A DNA stretch of 64,000 nt from JAZDOT01 sp043798355 (GTDB lineage: Bacteria > Patescibacteriota > Gracilibacteria > Peribacterales > Peribacteraceae). Shown here one piece after another: positions 29,615-37,656 of this stretch (positions within the stretch are counted from its first letter, which is position 1; each line of letters opens with the position of its first letter). The DNA is taken from contig JAZDOT010000036.1 of NCBI GenBank assembly GCA_043798355.1, positions 1 through 64,000 on the forward strand, in the 5' to 3' direction. A program made the translations under genes and the position numbers. Below the pieces are notes generated by a model that did not search any database, was not told the origin of the DNA, and saw only the letters and a list, made by a program, of their open reading frames with translations.

Positions 29615-29708
29615 GCGTTATACGAAAAAATCCGAACCGAATTGCGGGGCTGCGGCTGATTTCTGGGGGCTCAGCCGCAGCCCAAACGCTGTCCGCCGCC
29701 GTTTCGGA
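29609..29708 (+). repeat. 100-bp inverted repeat, left copy, with a 13-bp hairpin
   Basis: 99 of 100 bases match the reverse complement of 33046-33145. Inside, GGGCTGCGGCTGA and TCAGCCGCAGCCC form a perfect 13-bp stem. The outer end reads TGGTCGG, the complement of a tRNA CCA end. The pair brackets the restriction-modification cargo. Confidence 0.9.
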
Positions 29709-29776
29709 AAAACTGCCAAAGAACCCGGAAAACGATCGGCTCGAACTTTCTTGGTGCGCCAACCGCAAACTTTTTT
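29708..29776 (-). repeat. Patchwork of three 21-24 bp inverted copies of recombinase-region DNA
   Basis: 29708-29728 is the exact reverse complement of 29340-29360; 29729-29752 of 28139-28162; 29755-29776 of 29512-29533. A fourth 22-bp piece, at 33023-33044 beside the right 100-bp repeat, is the reverse complement of 29379-29400. Confidence 0.85.
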
Positions 29777-29835
29777 GAGGATGGATATGAAGCGAGATAA
29801 GGTGTACATTTCACTCGAACTCTAATTTTTGGTCT

Positions 29836-30333
29836 ATGGGTACCTCATCTGCATATCTTGAATTCACAAATCGTCTGAAATTGCTTATTGGGAAATACCC
29901 AGAACTCATCATAATGACACTTAGCAACATTTTTACCATGAGGTTGATTGGGAATAAAACGCATGGAGATCTCGCAGAAATAGGTATTGCTGAATTCATT
30001 AATCAATACATGTATGACTTTCGATCCGTGCACGTGGGAAAAGATTTGTATAGGGCTAAATCTCAAGAGGAAGACATCAAGATTATCAATGAAATAACAA
30101 AAGAGGAATTTCCTGTTAGCCTTAAGGCTTATGGGGATGGACCTCTTCAACTTTCAACCGATAAGAATTTTTCAATGTTTCCTCGTTTAGAGCGTGATGG
30201 TAATGAAATTGTTGGTGCAAAAAAAATACAAAAAATTCTTGATGATCCAGCTTTTTCAGATTTCAGAAACATAAATGTTCTGCCGCTTATCTATGACGAA
30301 AAAAAAACAACGATGCAATATCTTGGTGTTTGA
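29836..30333 (+). CDS. Presumed restriction endonuclease, N-terminal part (frameshifted)
   Basis: 165 residues, no sequence motif of a known nuclease family recognised. The role is inferred from its place directly before the methyltransferase gene. Segments include HGDLAEIGIAEFINQY and VHVGKDLYRAKSQEEDIKI, followed by EEFPVSLKAYGDGPLQLS. The frame breaks just after a run of nine A (30299-30307). Continuing in the next frame gives a smooth ~280-residue protein. AT-rich composition unlike the chromosome. Confidence 0.5.
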   Translation: MGTSSAYLEFTNRLKLLIGKYPELIIMTLSNIFTMRLIGNKTHGDLAEIGIAEFINQYMYDFRSVHVGKDLYRAKSQEEDIKIINEITKEEFPVSLKAYGDGPLQLSTDKNFSMFPRLERDGNEIVGAKKIQKILDDPAFSDFRNINVLPLIYDEKKTTMQYLGV

Positions 30334-30685
30334 TTATGAGCGTGCACGCGAAGCCACCGTTCGCATTGTTCGTGAAGGCGATGGACATGGGAGGAAGCAT
30401 CCTGTTTATAGATTCTACGATGCCAAGGGCGATTACATATGTGAAGTCCGCTATGGCAGTGCAACAGCGAATGCATTACAACGTGGACTATGGACGCACA
30501 CCAAGAATGGATTAAAGTATTTCGACAGCATCACTAAAGGATGGATCGACTATTCGCACAACCTCGTGCTTGTACAACTGTTTTCTCATGCCCTTGTCTC
30601 CTCCTCCGCTGGTCATGCATCTGCTTTGGAGAAAATTAAGGAAGATATTTCTGTGCTTAAAAGCAGTTTCAAAATTACAAAATGA
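30275..30685 (+). CDS. Presumed restriction endonuclease, C-terminal part
   Basis: Continues the preceding frame from the A9 tract: RCNILVFDYERAREATVRI, HPVYRFYDAKGDYICEVRYG and a final charged helix. Eight or eleven A instead of nine would join both parts into one reading frame. Its stop overlaps the methyltransferase start in ATGA, which argues that this frame is normally translated to its end. It could be a phase-variable gene, a recent mutation or a sequencing error. Confidence 0.5.
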   Translation: MFCRLSMTKKKQRCNILVFDYERAREATVRIVREGDGHGRKHPVYRFYDAKGDYICEVRYGSATANALQRGLWTHTKNGLKYFDSITKGWIDYSHNLVLVQLFSHALVSSSAGHASALEKIKEDISVLKSSFKITK

Positions 30686-31818
30686 ACCCCACACTTTCTC
30701 TTTTTAGTGACATTGTAGTTGATGCCCCAGAAACCGAGGGCATCAAATATGCTGGTTCAAAGCTAAAGTTACTTCTACAAATTTTAGAATTGGCAAAAAA
30801 AACTGGTGCAAAAACTGTGCTGGATGGTTTCTCTGGAACAACAAGAGTGTCACAGGCATTTGCAAAAAGCGGATACCAAGTAATTTCAAGCGATATTTCT
30901 GTTTGGTCAGAGATGTTTGCTACGTGTTACCTTTTAAACCAAAAGCCCAGATCATCATACATTGAACTCATCAATCACTTGAATACGCTGGAGCCAAAAG
31001 ATGGTTGGTTTACTCAGAATTATGGTGGAGTTGGAAATGGCAGCCTATCAGCCGAAGAAGATGGTCTCAAAAAACCCTGGCAGATACACAACACTCGCAA
31101 GTTGGATGCAATACGCGAAGAAATAGACAGTCTTTGCCTCCCGCCAATAGAAAAGGCAGTAGCAATCACGAGCCTTATCCTTGCACTAGACAAGGTGGAC
31201 AGCACGATGGGACATTTCGTTTCTTATCTGAAAGATTGGTCCCCAAGATCGTTCAATCATCTTCGGCTTGAAGTGCCGATGTTATTTGAGAATGACATGG
31301 ATCATTATGTGAAGCGTGGAGACATTTTTGATATTGCAAATTCGGAAGTTGATCTTGCGTACTACGATCCGCCATACGGTTCTAATAACGAGAAAATGCC
31401 GCCATCGAGAGTGAGATATAATTCCTATTATCATCTTTGGACGACTGTCTGCATGAATGACAAACCTGAATTATTTGGGAAAGCAATGCGTCGCGCTGAT
31501 TCGTCGGACACGATTACATCATCCGTGTTCGAGGAGTTTAGAAGAAATTCTGTTACAGGTAGATTTCTGGCAGTGGAAGCCATCGAAAAATTAATTCAGT
31601 GCACCGCTGCAAAGTGGATTATCCTTTCCTATAGTTCTGGTGGTCGTGCCACCGCTGAAGAACTGAATAGTGCCATTGAAGAGAGCGGAGAACTGGTTGA
31701 AGTTATTGAAACAGATTATAGACGCAATGTTATGGCAGGAATGAGATGGACAAATGATTGGGTTCGAGAAGCGGAAGGTGCAAATAAGGAGTTTCTTTTC
31801 TTGATAAGGAAGAAATAG
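30682..31818 (+). CDS. D12-class N6-adenine DNA methyltransferase
   Basis: 378 residues. Motif I TVLDGFSGTTRVSQAF binds S-adenosylmethionine; motif IV LAYYDPPYGSN is the catalytic DPPY of adenine methylases; EGIKYAGSKLKLL near the N terminus is the class-typical motif X. This order (X, I, then IV) marks the D12/alpha class. It presumably protects host DNA from the preceding endonuclease. The ATGA overlap with that gene points to coupled translation. The recognition sequence cannot be told. Confidence 0.88.
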   Translation: MNPTLSLFSDIVVDAPETEGIKYAGSKLKLLLQILELAKKTGAKTVLDGFSGTTRVSQAFAKSGYQVISSDISVWSEMFATCYLLNQKPRSSYIELINHLNTLEPKDGWFTQNYGGVGNGSLSAEEDGLKKPWQIHNTRKLDAIREEIDSLCLPPIEKAVAITSLILALDKVDSTMGHFVSYLKDWSPRSFNHLRLEVPMLFENDMDHYVKRGDIFDIANSEVDLAYYDPPYGSNNEKMPPSRVRYNSYYHLWTTVCMNDKPELFGKAMRRADSSDTITSSVFEEFRRNSVTGRFLAVEAIEKLIQCTAAKWIILSYSSGGRATAEELNSAIEESGELVEVIETDYRRNVMAGMRWTNDWVREAEGANKEFLFLIRKK

Positions 31819-31895
31819 GGAGAACAGCGAAAACAGTTTATAACTCGAGTTGTATAGAAGATGTATAATTGCCAGCATCGCATTCTGACCAAGTC

Positions 31896-32990
31896 ATGAA
31901 GGAATTCATTCATTCAGAGGATTACAAAAGGATTTTTAATTTTCACGGAACAATTTCCGATAGGATTGTTGCGCGAGAAGGAAGCCAGCTTGAGTTCAAG
32001 GAGTCCTTCAATTGGCTTGCGAAAGAACAGTACGCGAAAAGCATGGCCGCCTTCGCGAATAATCGGGGTGGATACATTGTCTTCGGTGTTTCAAACAGGC
32101 CAAGGACGCTGGTTGGATTGAGAGGGGAAAACTTTGATGAGAAAGATGAGTCAGTGATGGCTGAATACCTGAATAGCACATTTTCCCCTGAGATGCGCTT
32201 TGAGAAATTTTCGATTGAAATGAACGGCAAGAAAGTGGGGTTGATTTACACGTTACAAGCTACAAATAAGCCCGTAGTCTGCACTAAGAATGGAAGCGAT
32301 ATCAAAGAATCAGACATTTACTACAGATACAACGCAAGAAGCGAAAGGATAAAGTATCCCGAACTGTTGCATTTGCTTGAACAAATGCGAGAAGTCGAAA
32401 GGAAAAATTGGATGGATCACTTTGCAAAAATATCAAAAATCGGACCATCCAATGCCGCTGTTCTGGACATGTTGAATGGAAAAATAACAGGAAGAGGCGG
32501 AACGCTTGTGATTGATGAAAGTTTGCTCCCAAAGCTTCGATTCATAAAAGAAGGAAGTTTTAAGGAAAGAGAAGGAATGCCAACCCTGAAGCTGATTGGC
32601 GATGTGAAACCTGTGACAGTTGTAGGTTATAGAAGACAGGGAGGTGCGAAGGATAAAGGTTGGAAAATTACTGATGATCCAAGCGCACCCATAATGCGAG
32701 TAGATGAGGAAACGATGTTAAAAAGCTTTCCATTCAGTTACTCTGCATTGGTGCAATTATTGCGTGATAGATATTCAGATTTCAAGACTGACACAAGATT
32801 CCATTCCATTAAAAGAAAATTGATGTCAGACAAGAACCTATGTAGGCGAAGATATCTTGATCCGAACAAACCAGAGAGTACAAAGAAGGATTTTTTCAGC
32901 AGAAAAATTATCAAGAAGTTCGACGAGCAATACACAAAAAGAAGAACAGGAATAACAGCGACAAGTAGTTCTTCTTTCGCTAGAAGCTAA
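31896..32990 (+). CDS. AlbA_2 (Schlafen-type) DNA-binding domain protein
   Basis: 364 residues from ATG 31896 (a TTG at 31869 is possible). The N-terminal ~140 residues carry the AlbA_2 pattern: EGSQLEFKESFNWLAK, MAAFANNRGGYIVFGVSN, VGLRGENFDE, and the final IYYRYNARSERI. The C-terminal half has no clear family and is basic. Such proteins act as transcription regulators or nuclease-like defence factors. It follows the methyltransferase by 77 nt on the same strand and may regulate or complement the restriction system. Confidence 0.8.
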   Translation: MKEFIHSEDYKRIFNFHGTISDRIVAREGSQLEFKESFNWLAKEQYAKSMAAFANNRGGYIVFGVSNRPRTLVGLRGENFDEKDESVMAEYLNSTFSPEMRFEKFSIEMNGKKVGLIYTLQATNKPVVCTKNGSDIKESDIYYRYNARSERIKYPELLHLLEQMREVERKNWMDHFAKISKIGPSNAAVLDMLNGKITGRGGTLVIDESLLPKLRFIKEGSFKEREGMPTLKLIGDVKPVTVVGYRRQGGAKDKGWKITDDPSAPIMRVDEETMLKSFPFSYSALVQLLRDRYSDFKTDTRFHSIKRKLMSDKNLCRRRYLDPNKPESTKKDFFSRKIIKKFDEQYTKRRTGITATSSSSFARS

Positions 32991-33045
32991 TCGAGTGATC
33001 CCTAATTGGGTTTGAGCGTACTGCAAAAGAACGACTGGAAATCGT

Positions 33046-33145
33046 TCCGAAACGGCGGCGGCCAGCGTTTGGGCTGCGGCTGAGCCCCCAGAAATCAGCC
33101 GCAGCCCCGCAATTCGGTTCGGATTTTTTCGTATAACGCCGACCA
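33046..33145 (-). repeat. 100-bp inverted repeat, right copy
   Basis: Reverse complement of 29609-29708 with one mismatch, including the 13-bp hairpin, and ending GCCGACCA. Just beyond, 33153-33168 holds the palindrome CCCCGCATGTGCGGGG, also seen in the tRNA-Pro leader insert. Confidence 0.9.
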
Positions 33146-33188
33146 TTCGTCGCCCCGCATGTGCGGGGCTCCTCATGGCAAGCCACAC

Positions 33189-33440
33189 ATGTACTTCGTC
33201 TATGTTCTTGAATTAATCGATGGCTCCTATTACGTCGGATTTACGGATGATCTCGAGCGACGGCTCGAGGAACATCGGCAGCGAATCGCCTGCTTTCACA
33301 CGAGGAAAATCCCCATGAAACGTCTGCTTTGGTCCGAACAACAACCGGATAGGGTGCGTGCAAGAGCGCGAGAAAAGGAAATTAAGGGTTGGAGGCGAGA
33401 GAAGAAAGAATGTCTCTGGAGTAGAGAGAGCTTGCCCTGA
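33189..33440 (+). CDS. GIY-YIG endonuclease-domain protein
   Basis: 83 residues starting MYFVYVLELIDGSYYVGFT, the GIY-YIG core (here VYV and YYVGFTDDLERRL with the catalytic Arg), then EHRQRIACFHTRK and the KEIKGWRREKK tail of the small UvrC-like/YhbQ group. It is probably a small DNA nuclease. It lies between the right cargo repeat and the right attachment site of the island. ATG 33189; the earlier ATG at 33159 lies in palindromic DNA. Confidence 0.85.
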   Translation: MYFVYVLELIDGSYYVGFTDDLERRLEEHRQRIACFHTRKIPMKRLLWSEQQPDRVRARAREKEIKGWRREKKECLWSRESLP

Positions 33441-33460
33441 CGAGCCGAGGGCGAGGAAGG

Positions 33461-33478
33461 GTCCAGTTGCCCCGACCA
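33461..33478 (+). other. attR: right attachment repeat
   Basis: GTCCAGTTGCCCCGACCA, 17 of 18 identical to the tRNA-Pro 3' end at 28046-28063. It marks the right boundary of the island. Confidence 0.75.
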
Positions 33479-33494
33479 TTACAAGATCATCCCA

Positions 33495-35174
33495 CTATGT
33501 GATGTTATTGCTCTTCTCTTTTGCCTGCATAGTCCTGCGTGCAATGAGATTTCCTCTCCAGTGTGCCTCTGCGTCTGAATGAAACTTTTCTTTGACTGAT
33601 TCGTCCGCATCACTGAATACTTTCCCATATGTGATGTCATCGTTCTCGAAGAATCCTCGGATCATGTGCGAGTAGTGCATGGTTGCGCGGTGCTGACGTT
33701 TTCCATTTTCGTCTCCAAAAGTCACATTGGGTGTAGGCATGTCCGGTTTCGATTGCATGAAGACGTGGAGCCGGGAGGCAAGTGACGGATCAGCCCGATA
33801 TGCCTGCTCCATGCCTTTGCGGGTTCCTGCGCCATAGCATGCCGGGGAGCCGAAAAATAGGGTGCAATCGGGAAACAAGCGTGATACATCAGCGAGATCC
33901 GCAGTTGTGAATGATGTTTCAAAGACAAATTTATCAGTGGATCCGTGGCTGAATGTATCGATGCACACCGCCCGAATTCCTTCCGCGCGTCCTCGTTCAA
34001 TTTCTGCAGTGAGCGCTTCTTTCGGGTGATCAGAGAAAATGATCGGTCGTTCTTTCAGTCGCGCTCCGTAACGATGTTGCATGGCTGCAGAGAGGAATGC
34101 TGCGTCGCGCAATTCATTGGCGAGAATGACGTCGTATTTTTTCGGGAAGAGCCGGAGGTGGAGAACATCGCCTTCGGGAAGCTCGGCCAGCTCGAGATCC
34201 TTTCGCCCCTCTCGCTCGCTTTTTTCATCATCGAGCGCACGGCTGAGCAGCGGATCGAGCGCATCCTTTTCGATTGCATCGAGGAAGTTTCGGTATTTTG
34301 ACGCAAGGAGTGCTTTAGGATTCTCGGTATTTCGCATAACGATCTCAGCACCATTCACAGTGAGATCCCATGCAGACGGCTGCTTTCCGATTGTTGTCCG
34401 ATACAGGATGCGATGATCGTGGCACGTGAATTTGTTGCGGAGGCTCTCCGGCAGTGCGACAGGGAGCAGCTGCCACAATTTGTCCATCGTCAATTCAGCA
34501 TTTCCTTCCACATCCTTCTGCTGTTGCGCCATACTATTTTCCTCATATCTGAGCAATTCTATGATTTGTTTGGAGCCAAGATGTGTTATCATTTCTTTTT
34601 CCAGTCGGCTCATTGCCTCACGGCATACTGCGATTCCCTGTTCGTTGGTTTGTAATGACAAGAGGTAATACACCCGTTGCATTTTTTGGTTATAGGCATA
34701 GGAAGGATCCTTCTCCATTTTTGGGAAGATCTCTGCGTTGACAATCTGAATGGCTTTTTTGAGGTGCCCAATACCTTTTGTCATCAGTTCTTGTGCGATG
34801 GAGGAATCCAGAGCGTGAATGACATAGATGATTTTCTGCGTGTCCATATGAGCTCTCCACGACTGTGGTTCCCCCGAGATTTCCGGCAGCGTGCATGCCG
34901 CCCGCGCAAGAGTTGAACGCTCCTGTTGGCTGAACCGTTGAATTCTATCAGTAATTTTCACCCCGCCATTATCTTCAGGACCAGCGTCCTGCGGAATAAT
35001 CAGATCCATCAAATCATACACTTTATCCTGCATCTGTTCACTTCTACCCGTTTGTGTGGATTTATCTGACACTCCAGTACTTTTGAGCAATTCATCGAAT
35101 GCACGTTTCATTTCCGGTCCAGTCATTTGCTTTGAGCTGTCCTTATTCTTCGAAGAAGGATCTTTTTCCGGCAT
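33495..35174 (-). CDS. Large protein with caspase-like His and Cys motifs
   Basis: 559 residues, no named family. The N-terminal ~330 residues are helical and charged. In the C-terminal part a hydrophobic strand ends in VCIDTFSHGSTD (His-Gly near residue 409) and about 37 residues later another strand ends in LFFGSPACYGAG (Cys near residue 446). A strand-HG / strand-xC pair in this order is the signature of clan CD cysteine peptidases (caspase, gingipain, separase). No signal peptide. The peptidase reading is inference. It lies right outside the island, with opposite orientation to the cargo. Confidence 0.5.
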   Translation of the reverse strand: MPEKDPSSKNKDSSKQMTGPEMKRAFDELLKSTGVSDKSTQTGRSEQMQDKVYDLMDLIIPQDAGPEDNGGVKITDRIQRFSQQERSTLARAACTLPEISGEPQSWRAHMDTQKIIYVIHALDSSIAQELMTKGIGHLKKAIQIVNAEIFPKMEKDPSYAYNQKMQRVYYLLSLQTNEQGIAVCREAMSRLEKEMITHLGSKQIIELLRYEENSMAQQQKDVEGNAELTMDKLWQLLPVALPESLRNKFTCHDHRILYRTTIGKQPSAWDLTVNGAEIVMRNTENPKALLASKYRNFLDAIEKDALDPLLSRALDDEKSEREGRKDLELAELPEGDVLHLRLFPKKYDVILANELRDAAFLSAAMQHRYGARLKERPIIFSDHPKEALTAEIERGRAEGIRAVCIDTFSHGSTDKFVFETSFTTADLADVSRLFPDCTLFFGSPACYGAGTRKGMEQAYRADPSLASRLHVFMQSKPDMPTPNVTFGDENGKRQHRATMHYSHMIRGFFENDDITYGKVFSDADESVKEKFHSDAEAHWRGNLIARRTMQAKEKSNNIT

Positions 35175-35283
35175 GAATGTGATGGTAATTTATTTGATTC
35201 ATTATATCCTATAATTTGTTTGAGAGCAAATGCGAGGTTTCCTGTACCCTGTACCCGGTTTTGCGTTGTGGTACACTGTGAGC

Positions 35284-35574
35284 ATGTCACGCCTGCAATT
35301 TCTCAAGCAGAATCGGCAGAAGATTCTGGCTCTTGCTGACAAGAGGGGGGGGTACAATGTTCGCGTGTTCGGTTCTGTAGTGCGTGGAGAAGAGAAGCAA
35401 ACGAGCGATGTCGATTTCCTGATGACATTTCGCGAGGGGACCACGCTCTTTGATCGTGGTGGGCTGGTGTTTGATTTGCGCGAATATCTGGGGTGTGACG
35501 TCGACGTTGTTTCCGATAAGACCGTTCATCCTCTCATTCGGGACGAAGTCTACCATTCCGCAATCGCTCTATGA
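35284..35574 (+). CDS. mntA: MNT-type nucleotidyltransferase antitoxin
   Basis: 96 residues. The minimal nucleotidyltransferase motif NVRVFGSVVRGEEKQTSDVDFLM contains GSxxRG and the metal-binding SDVD; a third acidic residue follows in CDVDVVS. In this family MntA modifies and neutralises the partner HepT. ATG 35284 lies 6 nt after a TACACT -10 box. Its stop overlaps the hepT start (ATGA), the usual arrangement of this toxin-antitoxin pair. Confidence 0.88.
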   Translation: MSRLQFLKQNRQKILALADKRGGYNVRVFGSVVRGEEKQTSDVDFLMTFREGTTLFDRGGLVFDLREYLGCDVDVVSDKTVHPLIRDEVYHSAIAL

Positions 35575-35906
35575 AGAATGCCAGACTCCCTCTTGAACAC
35601 ATCCGTCAGGCGATGCGCTTTCTGCTCGAGCATGTGCATGCGAAAGAAGATATGGAACAGGATGCAGTATTGCGCTATGCCGTCGAGAGGAATTTCACGG
35701 TGATCGGCGAAGCTGTAAAACGCGTTCCGGAATCCGTCCGGGAAGAGAATCCTCAGATTCCTTGGAGAGAGATGGCGGGCATGCGAGATATGATCATTCA
35801 TGAGTATGACGAAATCGACCTTGATGAGGTGTGGGGAACCATTCAGAGGGATATCCCGAATGTCTTGAAAAGCATAGACCGGCTCATCGAGGACAGCGCT
35901 GTTTGA
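35571..35906 (+). CDS. hepT: HEPN ribonuclease toxin (DUF86)
   Basis: 111 residues, all-helical. The C-terminal motif MRDMIIHEYDEID is the R-x4-H-x-Y signature of HEPN ribonucleases. The preceding helices (FTVIGEAVKRVPES, REENPQIPWREMAGMR) match DUF86. HepT cleaves RNA and is held in check by MntA encoded just upstream with a 4-bp overlap. The cassette sits between the caspase-like gene and nrnA, two kb from the mobile island. Confidence 0.9.
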   Translation: MKNARLPLEHIRQAMRFLLEHVHAKEDMEQDAVLRYAVERNFTVIGEAVKRVPESVREENPQIPWREMAGMRDMIIHEYDEIDLDEVWGTIQRDIPNVLKSIDRLIEDSAV

Positions 35907-36073
35907 CCGGCCTCCCCCTTTTTGATGGCGATTTCTCGGCGGGCGCGACAGTGAACCGCCTGCTCCTTCCGGTGGAGGTTTTGGTGCCTATACTTGTGGT
36001 ACCGAGGATGCTCAGTTTGTCCTTGTTTCGTGGGCGCGCTTTTGCTTCACTATTCACCTTACTTTTTGGGGTA

Positions 36074-36102
36074 TTGCAATTAATAGATAATTATGTTATA
36101 GT
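36074..36102 (+). promoter_or_regulatory. Promoter of nrnA
   Basis: -35 TTGCAA (36074-36079), 17-bp spacer, -10 TATAGT (36097-36102), 14 nt before the ATG. One of the best promoters in the window. Confidence 0.75.
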
Positions 36103-36116
36103 ATCATGTTACGCGT

Positions 36117-37427
36117 ATGAGCCTTTCCCCTTCCGACCTGTCGGCAGCGACCCAAGCCATCGAGCGCAATCAGCGCATTCTCATTGTGCCGCACGCCAAT
36201 GTGGACCCGGACGGCCTCAGCAGCGCGCTCGCTTGTTTTGAGCTCTTCTCCGCTCTCGGGAAGGATGTCACGGTCATCTGCCCGGAGACCCCGCCGGAGT
36301 CGCTGCAGTTCCTTCCGGGATTTGCCGAGATGGAGCGGGAGATCGATGAAGCGCAGAATTTCATCGTCACGGTACATCTCGATGAGGGGGTCGAGGTCGA
36401 TAAGCTCCGCTACACCGTGGAGGATCATAAGGTGAACATCATCGTCGTGCCGAAGAAGGGGCGCATCCGTCCCCAGCACATCTCCCTGAGCGAAGGCGAG
36501 CAGCGCTACGACCTCATCCTCGTTTTGGACAGCGCGGATCTCTCGCTCCTCGGATCCCTCTACACCGATCACGTCGATCTCTTCTCGGGCGTTCCCGTAC
36601 TCAATGTCGACCATCACATCTCGAACACCCGCTTCGGCCAGTTGACGCTCATCGATGCGACGGCCTCCAGCGCCACCGAAGTCCTCTATCACTGGTTCAC
36701 GCATGTGCCGAGCTGGCAGAGTCTCATCACGGAGGATATCGCCACTCTTCTCCTCACCGGTCTCATCACGGATACGCGGAGTTTCCAGAATCCGAATACC
36801 ACCCCCCATGCTCTGGAGGTGGCCGCGCAGCTTCTCGAGAGGGGGGCGCGGCAGCAGGAGATCATTCAGAATATCTATAAAACGAAGCCGCTCTCCACCC
36901 TGAAGATCTGGGGGCGGGCCCTCAATCGTTTGCAGGTGGACGAAGCGGCGCGGATCGTGTGGTCGTCCATCAGCAGGGAAGATCTCCTCGAGATGGACGC
37001 GGAGAGCAAGGAGACCAGCGGCATCCTCGACGAGCTCATTTCCACCGTGCCGAATGCCGATGTGCACGTGCTCTTCACCGAGCTGGAGGAAGGGGGACTG
37101 AAGGCGAGCATGCGTTCAGGGGATACCGTGGACGCGAACCGTCTGGCCGGGCAGCTCTTCGCAGGTGGCGGGCATCCCCGTGCGGCGGGGTTCCGGTTAT
37201 CGCATATCTCCAATTTCCAGTTGGCGGTCCTGGAGTGTGTCGCAAAAATCAAAGAGGGGATCGCCCGCCAGCGGAGTGAAGCAACGCAGGTGGAGCTCAC
37301 GGCTCTTCCGGCAGTGCCGAAGACCGCCTCTGTTCCTGCAAAGAGCACGACAGCTTCTCCTCTGAAAGAACCGCAGCCCAAACCTCCAAAAGGGATCGAT
37401 GTCGTGCAACGTATCAGTGATGCGTAG
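36117..37427 (+). CDS. nrnA: DHH-family phosphoesterase (NrnA-like oligoribonuclease/pAp phosphatase)
   Basis: 436 residues. DHH domain: ILIVPHANVDPDGLSSA, LVLDSADLSLLG, and VLNVDHHISNTRFG; DHHA1 domain ending FAGGGHPRAAGFRL, the nucleotide-binding end. NrnA degrades short RNAs and 3'-phosphoadenosine 5'-phosphate. The usual length is ~320 residues; here a Pro/Ala/Lys-rich C-terminal tail of ~70 residues is added. It precedes infB, as often seen in the nusA-infB-rbfA-nrnA-truB neighbourhood. Confidence 0.85.
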   Translation: MSLSPSDLSAATQAIERNQRILIVPHANVDPDGLSSALACFELFSALGKDVTVICPETPPESLQFLPGFAEMEREIDEAQNFIVTVHLDEGVEVDKLRYTVEDHKVNIIVVPKKGRIRPQHISLSEGEQRYDLILVLDSADLSLLGSLYTDHVDLFSGVPVLNVDHHISNTRFGQLTLIDATASSATEVLYHWFTHVPSWQSLITEDIATLLLTGLITDTRSFQNPNTTPHALEVAAQLLERGARQQEIIQNIYKTKPLSTLKIWGRALNRLQVDEAARIVWSSISREDLLEMDAESKETSGILDELISTVPNADVHVLFTELEEGGLKASMRSGDTVDANRLAGQLFAGGGHPRAAGFRLSHISNFQLAVLECVAKIKEGIARQRSEATQVELTALPAVPKTASVPAKSTTASPLKEPQPKPPKGIDVVQRISDA

Positions 37428-37449
37428 TTTGTTTTTCCCTCTCCCCCTT

Positions 37450-37548
37450 CCCCCTCCCCCGGTGGGGGAGGGGGAATGTCTTGAAGCTCCCTTCCCCCGC
37501 CGGCCTGTCGGCCGTAGCGTTCGCGAAGGCTGAGGGAAGGGTTGGGGA
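37450..37548. repeat. Two palindromes between nrnA and infB
   Basis: CCCCCTCCCCC GGT GGGGGAGGGGG (37450-37474), then CCCTTCCC..GGGAAGGG enclosing a member of the GCTACGG..CAGGCC family (37488-37539). Confidence 0.7.
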
Positions 37549-37656
37549 AGAGGGAAATGCAGAGCGAAAGACCAGGGATGATGGAGAAGATGTGTGTTTT
37601 CTCCTCGCGTTCGCTCTCCGTTCGTCCTACACTTTCTTTGATTTTTTCTCCTGAAG

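Larger units (their letters stand above)
28064..33478. mobile_element. Integrated island at tRNA-Pro carrying restriction-modification genes
   Basis: 5.4 kb between an 18-bp direct repeat of the tRNA-Pro 3' end. Gene order: serine recombinase (leftward), then rightward a frameshifted presumed endonuclease, a D12-class adenine methyltransferase, an AlbA_2 regulator and a GIY-YIG protein. The cargo from 29.8 to 33.0 kb is clearly more AT-rich than the rest of the window. Nested inverted repeats (78 bp around the recombinase, 100 bp around the cargo) lie inside. A large serine recombinase using a tRNA target is unusual; tyrosine integrases usually do so. Confidence 0.75.

Noticed and set aside
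29708..29776. CRISPR array
   Set aside because: The 21-24 bp chunks have no repeats between them and no cas genes are present.
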